Positions 26,054 through 35,452 of a stretch of 64,000 nucleotides of DNA are shown here, in pieces. A model generated the notes under the pieces. That model was given only the letters and a program-made list of their open reading frames with translations. It did not search any database and was not told the DNA's origin. Where the stretch lies: the NCBI GenBank assembly GCA_002390845.1, contig DGQT01000105.1:62001-126000 (forward strand), given 5' to 3'. Position 1 is the first letter of the stretch. The number at the start of each line of letters is the position of its first letter. A program made the position numbers and the translations under genes. This DNA is from Chitinophagaceae bacterium UBA4407. GTDB taxonomy: Bacteria; Bacteroidota; Bacteroidia; Chitinophagales; Chitinophagaceae.

Positions 26054-27304
26054 TTAATCAATAAACCTTCCGTTAATCATCACTTTATCAATCAAGTTAC
26101 TACCGAAAGCATAAGGTAAATAAGCCAGGGAAGAAATCGGTTTCGTGAAAATAAGGTTTGCCCTTTTGCCGGGTGTAATACTGCCGGTTTGTTCACCCAG
26201 TTCCATTGCATAGGCGCCGTTTATGGTTGCGGCATTGATGGCTTCTTCGGGAAGCATTTTCATTTGAATACAACTCATGGAAACAACCATATTCATATTG
26301 CCACTTGGCGAAGAGCCGGGATTAAAATCTGAAGCAAGCGCAATGGCACAACCTGCATCGATCAACTGCCTTGCCGGTTGAAATGGCATACGTAAAAAAT
26401 AAGCTGCTGTTGGTAATAATGTTCCAATTGTTTTTGAATGGGCAAGCTGTGTTACAGCATCTTCATCCATTGTTTCAAGATGATCTACACTAACAGCGCC
26501 AAGCTTTACGCCAACTTGTGTGCCGCCTGATAAATGCAACTGATTGGCGTGTATTTTTGGCTTTAATCCATACTGTATTCCGGCACGGCAAATGGTTTCT
26601 GTTTCCTCGGGTGAAAAAAAACCTTCTTCGCAAAAAACATCTATATAATCTGCTAAATTTTCGGCAGCGATTTTCGGCAGCATTTCGTTAACAATAAGAT
26701 CGATATATCCGTTGTGATTGTGCCGGTAAGTCTCCGGAAATGCATGTGCACCAAGGAATGTAGCTTTGATTGGTATAGGCGAATTTTCTTTTAATTGCTT
26801 TATAACACGCAGCATTTTAAGTTCGCCTTCAACCGTTAAACCGTAACCGCTTTTTATTTCAATTGCGCCGGTACCAAGTTGTATTAATTCTTTCAAGCGT
26901 GTAAAAGCCTGGTTGTATAAAATTTCTTCGGCTGTATTATTCAATTTCCTTGCAGAGTTTAAAATTCCACCGCCCTTGGCTGCGATTTCTGCGTAGCTGA
27001 TGCCCTTTATTTTATCAACAAATTCTTCTTCGCGGCTTGCTGCAAAAACAAGGTGTGTGTGGCTGTCGCACCAACAGGGTAAAACAGTTGCACCTTTTGC
27101 AGTTTGTATATTGCAGGTTGCAGTATCGTTATAAGCTTCAGGCATGTTGAGCATACTGCCATAATCTTCTATCAATCCGTTACGAATAACCAGATATGCG
27201 TTCTCTATACAGGGCAATTCTGCAAGTTCTTTACCTCGCAGTACATGCGTTTCAGTTCTCACATTTGCAAGGCAGCCAATATGGGTTATTATTTGTCTTT
27301 GCAT
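26054..27304 (-). CDS. hutI: Imidazolonepropionase
   Basis: The protein is about 416 residues from the ATG at 27304 (MQRQIITHIGCLANVR); an upstream ATG eight codons earlier is possible. It hydrolyses imidazolonepropionate to formiminoglutamate in histidine degradation. Amidohydrolase motifs include CDSHTHLVFAASREEEF (zinc His pair, about residue 72), GTGAIEIKSGYGL, FLGAHAFPETYR, HANQLHLSGG, VSVDHLETMDE, and ALASDFNPGSSPSGNM. Other histidine genes are not adjacent, but enzymes for its product (FTCD and a formimidoylglutamase) lie at 41359-44241. It stands alone, with family A arms on both sides. Confidence 0.94.
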   Translation of the reverse strand: MQRQIITHIGCLANVRTETHVLRGKELAELPCIENAYLVIRNGLIEDYGSMLNMPEAYNDTATCNIQTAKGATVLPCWCDSHTHLVFAASREEEFVDKIKGISYAEIAAKGGGILNSARKLNNTAEEILYNQAFTRLKELIQLGTGAIEIKSGYGLTVEGELKMLRVIKQLKENSPIPIKATFLGAHAFPETYRHNHNGYIDLIVNEMLPKIAAENLADYIDVFCEEGFFSPEETETICRAGIQYGLKPKIHANQLHLSGGTQVGVKLGAVSVDHLETMDEDAVTQLAHSKTIGTLLPTAAYFLRMPFQPARQLIDAGCAIALASDFNPGSSPSGNMNMVVSMSCIQMKMLPEEAINAATINGAYAMELGEQTGSITPGKRANLIFTKPISSLAYLPYAFGSNLIDKVMINGRFID

Positions 27305-27407
27305 TGGCAATATTACAAAACCATTCACAGGTGCGTTCTATAAATTGCAGTTAACTTGAGCATTGGTTTAAATATTTCCAGAAAGTAGTTTAAAATAAAT
27401 GCGGGTA

Positions 27408-27670
27408 ATACGGGCATCGGTTTTCATGGCATCTTCGTTGCACAGTTTATCCCGAACCTGTTTCGGGACAATCCGTTCGTTTGCTGTAAAAAGTGGCATC
27501 GCCAGTTTCAAGTGCAGCGCAGCGCACAAATTTTAAACAGCTTCTGAAGCAAATTGTAATGATGCACAGAATAAGAGTTTTTAAATTCGCAGGCTGCTGC
27601 CCATCAAAGTTCTGAATGTACAAGTGAGTGACACAACCGGCGGTGCTATGAAAATCTATAGCTGGTTTCA
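27408..27670. repeat. Degenerate family A pair
   Basis: The left side keeps TTTTCATGGCATC and TTCGTTGCACAG only. The right arm keeps the variant core GTACAAGTGAGTGACACAAC. The 376-base spacer 27329-27704 holds no other feature I can support. Confidence 0.55.
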
Positions 27671-27704
27671 TAATACTTAAAACAAAGATTCGTTTGAACT
27701 GATA

Positions 27705-29948
27705 ATGTTAATGAAGAAAATGAAACACCTTTTTACCATATTATTTCTCCTTCTTTATACGACTTTACTGCAGGCGCAAACACGCCCAAAAATTGGTGTT
27801 ACCCTTAGCGGTGGCGGCGCAAAAGGTCTTGCCCATATCGGTATTTTAAAAGCAATTGACTCTGCCGGTTTAAAGGTTGATTATGTTACAGGAACCAGCA
27901 TGGGGGCTATTATTGGCGCTTTATACGCAAGCGGTTATTCAGCAGATACCATTGAGAAAATTGCACGTGGCATTGACTGGGATCTGCTCCTGAGCAACTC
28001 GGCATCACTCCGTTCGCTGAGTATGGACGAGAAAGATGAATACTACAAATATGCCGTGGAATTGCCCTGGGTAAATGGCGGGTTTCGCTTGCCCAGCGGT
28101 GTATTGGAATCGCAGGAACTGTGGCTAAAATTCAATGAATTATTTTTTCCGGTTTATGCAACAAAAGATTTCAGCAAACTTTCCAAAGGGTTTAAATGCA
28201 TTGCTACCGATGTATCTACAGGTGAAGCCGTGGTACTTGACAGTGGTGAAATTGTTTCGGCTATCAGAAGCAGTATGGCCATCCCTTCTGTATTTACAGC
28301 CGTAAATTACAATGGTAGAAAATTTGTTGATGGCGGTGTTGTTAGAAACTTTCCGGTAAAAGATGCAAAGGCCATGGGAGCAGATATTGTTATTGGTAGT
28401 AATGTTGCGGGAGGGCTGCTGCCCAAAGAAAAAATTACCAATATATTCCAGGTGCTGCTTCAGATTGCTTTCTTTCGCGAAGATGAGGATGCGGTTAAAG
28501 AAAAAAAATTATGCGACGTTTACGTACCGCATAGCTTAGACAATTTTAATATGGGCAGCTTTGCATCGGCCAACGAAATAATCAATGAGGGAATTGCAAA
28601 GGGCGACAGTATTTACCCGAGATTAAAAATCCTCAGCGATTCGCTGAATAAAATATACGGCACCCAAAAATATGAGTTAAAAAGCCTGCCGGTTGTTGAT
28701 TCTGTGAAAATATCGGCATATGAAATTCATGGGTTGCAAAAAACCAGTGAAACGTTTTTTCTGCACCGCATGCAGTTTGAAAATAATAAATGGTACACTG
28801 CAGCTACACTTTCATCACAGGTTAGAAAAGCTTTTGGTACACGCTATTACAACAGGATTGTTTATACATTGCAACCCTTGCCAGATGGAAGTTGTAAGAT
28901 CATTTTCGATGTGGAAGAAAACCCGCTTACGTTTGCAAAACTGGGGCTTCACTACAACAGCTTTACGGGCATTAGTTTAATAGGCAACCTTACTTCCAGG
29001 AATTTTTTTACGCCTTATTCACGCACTTTGGTTACGCTTAACCTTGGTGAAAACCTGCGGGTAAGGGGAGAGCACCTGCAGGTATTTGGTAAGTTCAAAA
29101 CACTTTCAGTTAGCGCATCGGTACAAGCCGAGTCCTTAAAGTTCAATACCTACAATGATTTTGTAAAAGATGGTGTTTACAAAAGGGCTTATTTCCTTGC
29201 AGATTTGAATGCCCGCTGGACATTAAGAAGAAAATATGCTTTTGGCCTGGGCACCCGCTTCGAGACTTTTCATTATACACCACAGATCGTTTCAAGGTTT
29301 GAATTCAGGGGCAATAACAGTTTACTAAACAGTTATGCTACATTAAAACTCAATACGCTCAGCAATGCTATCTACCCTAAAAAAGGAACAAAAATAGATA
29401 TTGAGGCCGGTTACGTTTATAACCAGCAGCAAGATCTTTCGTTTTATAAAAGTGGCACCCCAATTACAAACCTGGATTCACTCGGATTTAATTTTAATAA
29501 TTTTATAAAAACCAAACTCAACTTCGAGCACTATACACCAATCACAAAACGCTACACTTTTTTTACACAGGTGCAGGCGGGTATTAATTTCAATCAAAAG
29601 GAAAGTGTGCTGAACGATTATTTCATCGGTGGGCTTAACAATACCTTCAGCAACCAGGTTACATTTACCGGTTTAAATGAAGGCTCGCTGTATGCCAGCA
29701 GTGTAGCTGCTTTTCAACTGGGCCTGCGGTACCAGATATACAGTAATTTATTTTTAACAGGCAAGTTCAATACTGCTTATTATAACTTTATAAGGAGCAA
29801 CAAGAATATAGAAAGTGTAGGTTTTCTTTCAGGCTACAGCGTAACACTGGGTTATAATTTTGTTCTTGGCCCGCTGGAGGTAAGTGCTATGTACAGCGAT
29901 CAGTCGAAGAAAGTATTGCCTTATATAAACCTGGGCATTCCTTTTTAA
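27705..29948 (+). CDS. Patatin-like phospholipase with POTRA and outer-membrane barrel
   Basis: The 747-residue protein has a signal peptide (ending LLQAQ). A patatin domain shows the oxyanion loop SGGGAKGLAHIGI, nucleophile Ser in GTSMGAIIGALYASGY (about residue 65) and catalytic Asp in FVDGGVVRNFPV (about 209). A POTRA-like segment follows (DSVKISAYEIHGLQKTSETFFLHR). The C-terminal half is a BamA/FhaC-like beta-barrel ending in GPLEVSAMYSDQSKKVLPYINLGIPF. This matches the PlpD-type autotransporter architecture: a lipase attached to an outer-membrane barrel. The lipid substrate is unknown. Confidence 0.9.
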   Translation: MLMKKMKHLFTILFLLLYTTLLQAQTRPKIGVTLSGGGAKGLAHIGILKAIDSAGLKVDYVTGTSMGAIIGALYASGYSADTIEKIARGIDWDLLLSNSASLRSLSMDEKDEYYKYAVELPWVNGGFRLPSGVLESQELWLKFNELFFPVYATKDFSKLSKGFKCIATDVSTGEAVVLDSGEIVSAIRSSMAIPSVFTAVNYNGRKFVDGGVVRNFPVKDAKAMGADIVIGSNVAGGLLPKEKITNIFQVLLQIAFFREDEDAVKEKKLCDVYVPHSLDNFNMGSFASANEIINEGIAKGDSIYPRLKILSDSLNKIYGTQKYELKSLPVVDSVKISAYEIHGLQKTSETFFLHRMQFENNKWYTAATLSSQVRKAFGTRYYNRIVYTLQPLPDGSCKIIFDVEENPLTFAKLGLHYNSFTGISLIGNLTSRNFFTPYSRTLVTLNLGENLRVRGEHLQVFGKFKTLSVSASVQAESLKFNTYNDFVKDGVYKRAYFLADLNARWTLRRKYAFGLGTRFETFHYTPQIVSRFEFRGNNSLLNSYATLKLNTLSNAIYPKKGTKIDIEAGYVYNQQQDLSFYKSGTPITNLDSLGFNFNNFIKTKLNFEHYTPITKRYTFFTQVQAGINFNQKESVLNDYFIGGLNNTFSNQVTFTGLNEGSLYASSVAAFQLGLRYQIYSNLFLTGKFNTAYYNFIRSNKNIESVGFLSGYSVTLGYNFVLGPLEVSAMYSDQSKKVLPYINLGIPF

Positions 29949-29959
29949 GGGCTTGTATA

Positions 29960-30218
29960 CAATTCTATAAAATAAGTTGCATCGTTTACATTTTACAAGT
30001 AGCTTGAAACAATAAACCTGCTGCATTGTGCGGCAGCATATTCTAAAGTACAAGGGAGTGACACAACCGGCGATGATAGCAGCAATGCAGTTAAGGGCAA
30101 AATAAAATTCTGATTGTTACAGGTTCATATTGCAGCTAAATTATAAGAGTAATTTTTATGAGCCCGGCAAAAGCAATTCTATGAGGCTTTGCTTGCGTCG
30201 CACAATTGTACGTTCAGA
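29960..30218. repeat. Family A arms flanking a short spacer, outer ends inward
   Basis: A degenerate plus arm (TTGCATCG near 29979) and a minus arm at 30045-30085 (GTACAAGGGAGTGACACAAC) are followed by a plus arm at 30152-30218 (TTTTTATGAGCCCGGC, then TTGCGTCGCACAATTGTACG). The last faces the arm near 32119, bracketing rimM and its neighbour. No gene lies in this spacer. Confidence 0.65.
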
Positions 30219-30290
30219 AGAATATTCAGCAATATCCCGCATTAATTGTTCATTATTAACCAGCAGCTTGCTTAGTTTTGCTGCTATAAT

Positions 30291-30809
30291 ATGAGTGAAT
30301 ACATCAATATTGGAAAATTTGTTGCAGCATTTGGTTTAACAGGCGAACTTATTTTAAAGCATGCACTTGGAAAAAAAATTACTTTCAAAGAGGGTGAAAT
30401 ACTTTTTATAGAAGATAAAAAAGCTTCTTACCTGCCCTATTTTATACAAACATCAAAGGCAAAAAATAACGAAGAAACCGCCATACAATTAGAAGATTTT
30501 GGTACAAGAGAAAAAGCGCAAACATTGGTAAAGAAAGGTGTTTGGTTACCGGAGGAAGATTTTAGAAAACTGGTTGCAAAAGATTCACCTATTGGTTTAA
30601 TCGGTTACAAATTAATTGATGATGGAAAAAATATTGGTGTTATTGATGAAGTAATAGAGCAACCACACCAGGTATTATTACAGTTAACCATTGATGAAAA
30701 AGAAGTGCTGGTTCCTTTGCATGATGAGACTTTAATTAATATCAACCACAAAAAAAAGGAAGTACACGTTGTACTTCCCGATGGTTTGCTTGATGTGTAT
30801 CTTTTATAA
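30291..30809 (+). CDS. rimM: Ribosome maturation factor RimM
   Basis: The 172-residue protein is a full-length RimM, which binds S19 during 30S head assembly. Its N-terminal domain starts YINIGKFVAAFGLTGELILKHALG, the classical KI..hGl.GElrv pattern. The C-terminal PRC-barrel shows LIGYKLIDDGKNIGVIDEVIEQPHQVLLQL and EVLVPLHDETLININHKKKEVHVVLPDGLLDVYLL. It is usually next to rpsP or trmD, but here it stands alone between family A arms. Its stop abuts the stop of the convergent dehydrogenase gene with no spacing. Confidence 0.93.
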   Translation: MSEYINIGKFVAAFGLTGELILKHALGKKITFKEGEILFIEDKKASYLPYFIQTSKAKNNEETAIQLEDFGTREKAQTLVKKGVWLPEEDFRKLVAKDSPIGLIGYKLIDDGKNIGVIDEVIEQPHQVLLQLTIDEKEVLVPLHDETLININHKKKEVHVVLPDGLLDVYLL

Positions 30810-31937
30810 TCAATATTCTTTCTTAACCCAGTTCACATTTCTTTCTTTCAGGTAACTCAGAATGTAGTTAAAACAACTTTCATTTTTGCCAACAAGTTCC
30901 GGAGGAAATACTCCTTTTTCATTAAACAAACCTTCGGCAAAAGCATTTACTGCTGCAGTGCAGGTATAACCTGTAGTTCTGGACATGGAGGATGTTTGGG
31001 TTGCCATATTATACTTGTCAAGCATGGTGAACTCAATAACTTTTGGTTGGTCATTCATTTTTCCTTTTACTATCACTTTCATAATAGTAAACTCTTCTTC
31101 ACCGGGTTGTAGCTTCCATTCGTTTAATAAAATAGCTGAAGTATAGTTTAACGGAACAATTTGTTCGCCTTTATAACTGATGGCTTCTTCTCCAAAAAAA
31201 CCGCTTCTTTGTAAAGCAATGATTAATTCAGCATGACCGGGATAACGCAATGTTTTTTCTTTCATATCCGGAATATGGGGCATGGTAAATAACAATGAGC
31301 GCAAACCATCTGTATTAAAACATTCAAGTGTACCTACTTCATCAAAATCCATTAGTTCAATTTCTGTCATGGCAGGCTTTGTAACAATCTTCCCGTTCTC
31401 TTTTAAACGTGCAGGCCTTGTATATTCTTCAATAACATCAATCGGTGAAAATGGTGCTTTGTATTCGAATGGTTTCTTCCGGGTTTTAGGTAAGCCCCCA
31501 ACATAACATTCAAAACTTTCTACTTGCATAATGCTGTTATAATAACCAAGTACCAAATTACTTACACCCGGTGCTACACCACAATCTGTAATAGCGGTTA
31601 CATTTTTTTCTTTGGCTAATGTATCTAGTGTTAAAGCATTTTCAGGGAAAAAAGAAATATCTACCACATTCTTTTCTGCTTCAATTACTGCCTTTAAAGT
31701 ATTGTAACCCATAAACCCGGGAACGGCTGTAACAATAATATCAAAAGGGTTTAACAGTTCGGGATAAGTTTCGTAAGCAGACAGATCTGCACGAACCGTA
31801 TTAATAACTACTGACTTTTCCTTTAATATCTGCAGTGAGGATTCACTCGCATCAAAAGAAGTTACTTTATGTTTAAGTGCAAGGTCAATGGCCATAGTAC
31901 GGCCAACCATTCCGCTTCCGAGTACAGCAATTTTCAT
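30810..31937 (-). CDS. Saccharopine dehydrogenase-like/lysine 6-dehydrogenase-like enzyme
   Basis: The 375-residue NAD(P)-dependent oxidoreductase has an N-terminal Rossmann motif MKIAVLGSGMVGRTMAIDLA. It also has VDISFFPENALTLDTLAKEKNVTAITDCGVAPGVSNLVLGYY, typical of saccharopine dehydrogenase-fold enzymes, and a C-terminal catalytic/dimerisation domain (YPGHAELIIALQRSGFF, SSMSRTTGYTCTAAVNAFAEG). It may act on lysine-derived or related amino-acid intermediates; the exact substrate cannot be read. A 77-base heptamer array lies about 37 bases upstream of its start. Confidence 0.8.
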   Translation of the reverse strand: MKIAVLGSGMVGRTMAIDLALKHKVTSFDASESSLQILKEKSVVINTVRADLSAYETYPELLNPFDIIVTAVPGFMGYNTLKAVIEAEKNVVDISFFPENALTLDTLAKEKNVTAITDCGVAPGVSNLVLGYYNSIMQVESFECYVGGLPKTRKKPFEYKAPFSPIDVIEEYTRPARLKENGKIVTKPAMTEIELMDFDEVGTLECFNTDGLRSLLFTMPHIPDMKEKTLRYPGHAELIIALQRSGFFGEEAISYKGEQIVPLNYTSAILLNEWKLQPGEEEFTIMKVIVKGKMNDQPKVIEFTMLDKYNMATQTSSMSRTTGYTCTAAVNAFAEGLFNEKGVFPPELVGKNESCFNYILSYLKERNVNWVKKEY

Positions 31938-31973
31938 ACAGCTTATTTTTTAGGTGGGCAAAGCTAAGCAAAT

Positions 31974-32050
31974 GAGAAATGAGAAATGAAGAATGAAGAA
32001 TGAAGAATGAAGAATGAGAAATGTAGAATTGAAAATTATGAATGATGAAT
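31974..32050 (-). repeat. Eleven-copy heptanucleotide tandem array
   Basis: Exact seven-base units GAGAAAT (x2), GAAGAAT (x4), GAGAAAT, GTAGAAT, TGAAAAT, TATGAAT and GATGAAT run from 31974 to 32050. The array is upstream of the dehydrogenase gene and abuts a family A arm. Confidence 0.9.
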
Positions 32051-32055
32051 CATAA

Positions 32056-32170
32056 TTCGAACGTACAAGACATGCCTTCGCTTTTATCTTCGCTTTGCTC
32101 AATAAAGTTTCTGCAGCCGAAGTGTGCGACGCAAGAATGCCTCATTCCTGATCTTAAGCCCGGAACAAAA
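32056..32170 (-). repeat. Family A arm split by a short insertion
   Basis: CGAACGTACAAG at 32058 and AAGTGTGCGACGCAAG at 32119 are separated by about 50 bases that include CTTCGC-rich sequence. GCCCGGAACAAAA closes the outer end. Confidence 0.65.
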
Positions 32171-32204
32171 TATGTATTAGAAAAATAAAAAGAGTAGAAA
32201 AAAA

Positions 32205-33158
32205 TTAAGCAGTAAAACTTTCTTTGATCTTGTTGCAAAGATCGCTTTCAATCATTTTTGTAGCAGTAACGATCATGTTCATAAAAGCTTTATCATTACT
32301 TATGCCATGGCCAATGATTACAGGCTTTGCCACACCCAGCACAGGCGTGCCACCATAATTTTCGTAGTGAAAGCGGTGGAAATATTCATCGTTGCCAACA
32401 TTGCGGTGAACAGCAATATCGTAAACAGTTTCAGCCAGTTTAAGAATTACATTGCCGGTGTAACCATCACAAACGGTTACATCTACTTTATCATTAAAAA
32501 TATCGCGGCCCTCAACATTGCCAATAAAATTGATCTTGGAATTTTCTTTTAACAACGGGTAAGTTGACTGCAATAGTGCATTGCCTTTACCCTCTTCTTC
32601 GCCAACATTGAGCAAACCAACACGTGGGTTTTCTACATTCAATACGTGCTGTGAGTACAAGCTGCCAAGTATAGCGAACTGGTTTAACTGTTCTGGCTTA
32701 CAATCCAGATTCATCCCCACGTCCAGCAGCAAACCTGTTTTACCGCTAAGCTGCGGAACAACTGTAGAAATAGTTGGTCGAAGCACACCTTCAATTGCCT
32801 TAATTGTGTACATGGTACCAACAAGCATTGCGCCAGTATTACCAGCACTGATGAATGCATCAACTTTGCCCGAAGCGAGTAAATGAAAACCGATAGATAT
32901 GGAAGAGTTGGGCTTTTCTTTCAAAGCCTTTGTAGGGGATTCGTGGTAGCCAATTACTTCTGGTGCATGTATAACTTTAATGTAATCATTAGCTATGTTA
33001 TGCTCCTGCAACAATTGCTGCAACTGCGTTTCGTTGCCTATACAAAAAATAGTAGCCGCACCCGAATCCGCAGACAAATATAATTGCAAACCCTTCACCG
33101 CCTCAAGCGGTGCAAAGTCGCCACCCATCATGTCTAATGCAATATTCATGTACGGCAA
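32205..33158 (-). CDS. plsX: Phosphate acyltransferase PlsX
   Basis: The 317-residue protein makes acyl-phosphate from acyl-ACP, starting phospholipid synthesis at the membrane. It begins MNIALDMMGGDFAPLEAVKGL, the PlsX signature. YHESPTKALKEKPNSSISIGF, FISAGNTGAMLVGTMY, LLNVGEEEGKGNALLQSTYPLL and GFTGNVILK-like VCDGYTGNVILKLAETV follow. The yceD-rpmF-plsX order is widespread in bacteria. The start could be M1 (MPYMNIAL) or M4. fabH, often next, is not in the window; a family A arm follows instead. Confidence 0.95.
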   Translation of the reverse strand: MPYMNIALDMMGGDFAPLEAVKGLQLYLSADSGAATIFCIGNETQLQQLLQEHNIANDYIKVIHAPEVIGYHESPTKALKEKPNSSISIGFHLLASGKVDAFISAGNTGAMLVGTMYTIKAIEGVLRPTISTVVPQLSGKTGLLLDVGMNLDCKPEQLNQFAILGSLYSQHVLNVENPRVGLLNVGEEEGKGNALLQSTYPLLKENSKINFIGNVEGRDIFNDKVDVTVCDGYTGNVILKLAETVYDIAVHRNVGNDEYFHRFHYENYGGTPVLGVAKPVIIGHGISNDKAFMNMIVTATKMIESDLCNKIKESFTA

Positions 33159-33180
33159 GCTAATGAAATGTATTTAAATA

Positions 33181-33375
33181 CTAAGCTTTTAACGGTGCTT
33201 TTTCGCTAACAACTTTACCCTTATACATTAATTTTCCTTCGCTAACATGTGCACGGTGGCGAACGTGTATTTCACCCGTAGTAGAGTCGGTGCTTAAAGT
33301 AACTTCCTGCGCTACATAATGTGTTCTTCTTTTTGCACTGCGTTGTTGCGAATGTCTCCGCTTTGGATTTGGCAT
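33181..33375 (-). CDS. rpmF: 50S ribosomal protein L32
   Basis: The 64-residue protein begins MPNPKRRHSQQRSAKRRTHY, the unmistakable bL32 start, and continues with a short basic body. The zinc-ribbon cysteines of some L32 proteins are absent here (VRHRAHVSEGKLMYKGKVV). It lies 22 bases upstream of plsX on the same strand and is presumably cotranscribed with it. Confidence 0.95.
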   Translation of the reverse strand: MPNPKRRHSQQRSAKRRTHYVAQEVTLSTDSTTGEIHVRHRAHVSEGKLMYKGKVVSEKAPLKA

Positions 33376-33427
33376 GATTCAAAATTTTATACTTCAAAAA
33401 AAATTAAACTTTTTAAATACTTTTTTA

Positions 33428-33486
33428 TTCCCGGCTTATGAACAACTATTAAGCTCCTGTTGTGTCACTCACTTGTACGTTCGGAT
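33428..33486 (+). repeat. Family A arm, variant core, inside the yceD-rpmF spacer
   Basis: CCCGGC, then the variant core TTGTGTCACTCACTTGTACG. TCAACTTC, TCAACTGC and TCAACTTT octamers (33501-33524) follow up to the yceD stop codon. Confidence 0.75.
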
Positions 33487-33524
33487 TATAATTCAGCAAT
33501 TCAACTTCTCAACTGCTCAACTTT

Positions 33525-34076
33525 TCAACCTTCCAGGTCTTTAAACTTCTCCAATCCCTTCCAAACAGTTCCAGTGGTTGTATCCTTCTTTGCCTCTTCT
33601 TCCATTTTTCTCAATTTTTCCAATACTTCAAGATTGCACTGCGGACCACCAATTTCATCTTCACTGCACATCTTTTGCATTGGTATGCTCAGGTTAATAA
33701 ACTCATAAATCCAGTCGCCTACATACAGATGGCTTTCGCCTTTACTTATATAAAAAACATCAGGATCTTCCTCCTGTTCGTTCATTATTTCAGGCTCGTC
33801 CACAATCTTTACGGTCATCTTAAACTCATCCCATAGCTGTAGGTGAAGATTGTTGCCGCAACGGTCGCAGTTTACATCTGCAGCACCGCCCACATCAAAT
33901 TTCAGCAGCATGAATGAATTATTTTTTTCCAATTGTAGCTTAATATCAGCTGTACAATTAGAAAAATCCTGTTCGCCGTAGTGTGCAAAGAACTTATAAT
34001 CTACCTGGTAATCAAATGAATGAATACCTGGTTTCAATCCCACAAATGCAATTTCAAACGCTCTCCTGTGGTTCAT
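33525..34076 (-). CDS. yceD: YceD/DUF177 family protein
   Basis: The 183-residue protein is of the DUF177 family, linked to 23S rRNA accumulation in several bacteria. Its CxxC pair is visible in VNCDRCGNNLHLQLW (about residues 79-82), with a second cysteine region in MQKMCSEDEIGGPQCN. The acidic middle (DEPEIMNEQEEDPDVFYI) and YVGDWIYEFINLSIPM are typical. It normally forms one operon with rpmF. Here a 149-base spacer with a family A arm and octamers separates them. The C-terminal extension is rich in Lys and Glu. Confidence 0.88.
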   Translation of the reverse strand: MNHRRAFEIAFVGLKPGIHSFDYQVDYKFFAHYGEQDFSNCTADIKLQLEKNNSFMLLKFDVGGAADVNCDRCGNNLHLQLWDEFKMTVKIVDEPEIMNEQEEDPDVFYISKGESHLYVGDWIYEFINLSIPMQKMCSEDEIGGPQCNLEVLEKLRKMEEEAKKDTTTGTVWKGLEKFKDLEG

Positions 34077-34252
34077 AGCACATTTTTTGGGAACGCAAAA
34101 GTAATGGAAAAAGGTTTTACAGCCAAAGTAATAAGATTGTTGCTGAAAAACGGCTTGTTAAAAACCAGCAAAGCTTGTAAATCTTTTACTGCTTGCGACT
34201 TTCTATCTGAAAAATAGTGATTTTAGCGGCTCATTCAATTTAAATCCAGGAA

Positions 34253-35338
34253 ATGAAAAGTAAAGGAAAAAATGGCAGTTGGAAAAAAGTACTGATACTT
34301 TTTAGCCTGGCCATCATCATCAAAATATTTTCTCTTTTTCCATACCTTGTTGAAGAATGGTATTCCTTAAAAATTTATCCCCTGATTTCAATTTCCCTGA
34401 GGTGGCTTACTGGCTGGTTGCCTTTTAGCCTTGGTGATGTTTTGTATGCAATTGCTTCGCTTTGGATTTTGATACGAATTTATAAAATCTTGAAAGCAGT
34501 TTTTAAAAGAGAAGTAACCAAACAAAGTATTGGCAACTTTTTCATAAGAACATTGAGCATTGTTTTATGGATATACCTTCTCTTTAATCTTTTGTGGGGG
34601 ATCAATTATGAAAGGCTGGGCATTGCATACCAGCTAAAACTTGAACCCACAGAATATACAACTGCTGAACTTAAAGATTTAACCGTCTCGCTTATTCAAA
34701 AGGCAAGCAGCGAAAGAGTGAAACTTGGCAATAGTTACACTTATCCTTCCAGCAAAGAAATCTTCAGAGAAGCAAAAGAAGCTTACGATACTGCATCTGT
34801 TAAGTATTCATTCCTGCGTCATGGAGTACCTTCAATAAAAAGTTCTTTGTACGGGCAGCTTGGTAATTATCTTGGCTTTCTTGGTTATTACAGTCCATTT
34901 AGCGGAGAGGCGCAAATAAACACAACCGTACCCGAATTTTTAATTCCTTACACCACCTGCCATGAAATGGGGCACCAGTTAGGGTACGGAACTGAAGATG
35001 AAGCAAATTTCTCTGGTTACTTAGCCGCAAAATCTTCAAGCGAAGCCAGCTTTCGCTATTCTGCTTATTTTGATCTTTTTCTTTATGCCAACAGGGAACT
35101 TTATTCAAGAGATTCAGTAACAGCAAAACAGAATTATAAATCTTTGGACACACTGGTCAGAAAAGATATAGCCACTTATCGGAAATTTCTTGAAACACAT
35201 CAAAACCCAATTGAACCCTACATTACTGAATTGTATGGAAAATACCTGCAGGCTAACAATCAACCCAATGGTATGGATACTTATGATGAAGTAATTGGCT
35301 GGCTGATTGCTTACCAGAAAAAGTATGGAGAATTGTAG
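34253..35338 (+). CDS. DUF3810 zinc-metalloprotease-like membrane protein
   Basis: The 361-residue protein has about three N-terminal membrane segments (residues about 14-30, 45-80 and 100-120). A DUF3810 domain follows, including YERLGIAYQLKLEPTEYTTAELKDL and GFLGYYSPFSGEAQINTTVPEFLIPYTTCHEMGHQLGYGTEDEANF. CHEMGHQ is an HExxH zinc-peptidase motif, with Glu in GTEDEANF as a likely third ligand. It is probably an inner-membrane peptidase; the substrate is unknown. It is divergent from yceD and followed by a family A arm. Confidence 0.82.
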   Translation: MKSKGKNGSWKKVLILFSLAIIIKIFSLFPYLVEEWYSLKIYPLISISLRWLTGWLPFSLGDVLYAIASLWILIRIYKILKAVFKREVTKQSIGNFFIRTLSIVLWIYLLFNLLWGINYERLGIAYQLKLEPTEYTTAELKDLTVSLIQKASSERVKLGNSYTYPSSKEIFREAKEAYDTASVKYSFLRHGVPSIKSSLYGQLGNYLGFLGYYSPFSGEAQINTTVPEFLIPYTTCHEMGHQLGYGTEDEANFSGYLAAKSSSEASFRYSAYFDLFLYANRELYSRDSVTAKQNYKSLDTLVRKDIATYRKFLETHQNPIEPYITELYGKYLQANNQPNGMDTYDEVIGWLIAYQKKYGEL

Positions 35339-35374
35339 GGTTCGTGGTTTATGATTCGCATTGTTCAATAATGT

Positions 35375-35434
35375 TATTCTGTACAATAGTGCGACGCAAG
35401 AGCCGATGCCATGAAATACTTCAGCCCGGTTCAT
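35375..35434 (-). repeat. Family A arm
   Basis: CTGTACAATAGTGCGACGCA, GATGCCATGAAAT, then GCCCGGTTCA. It lies between the convergent DUF3810 and dnaG genes. Confidence 0.78.
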
Positions 35435-35452
35435 ACTGATGCTTCGCTTGTA

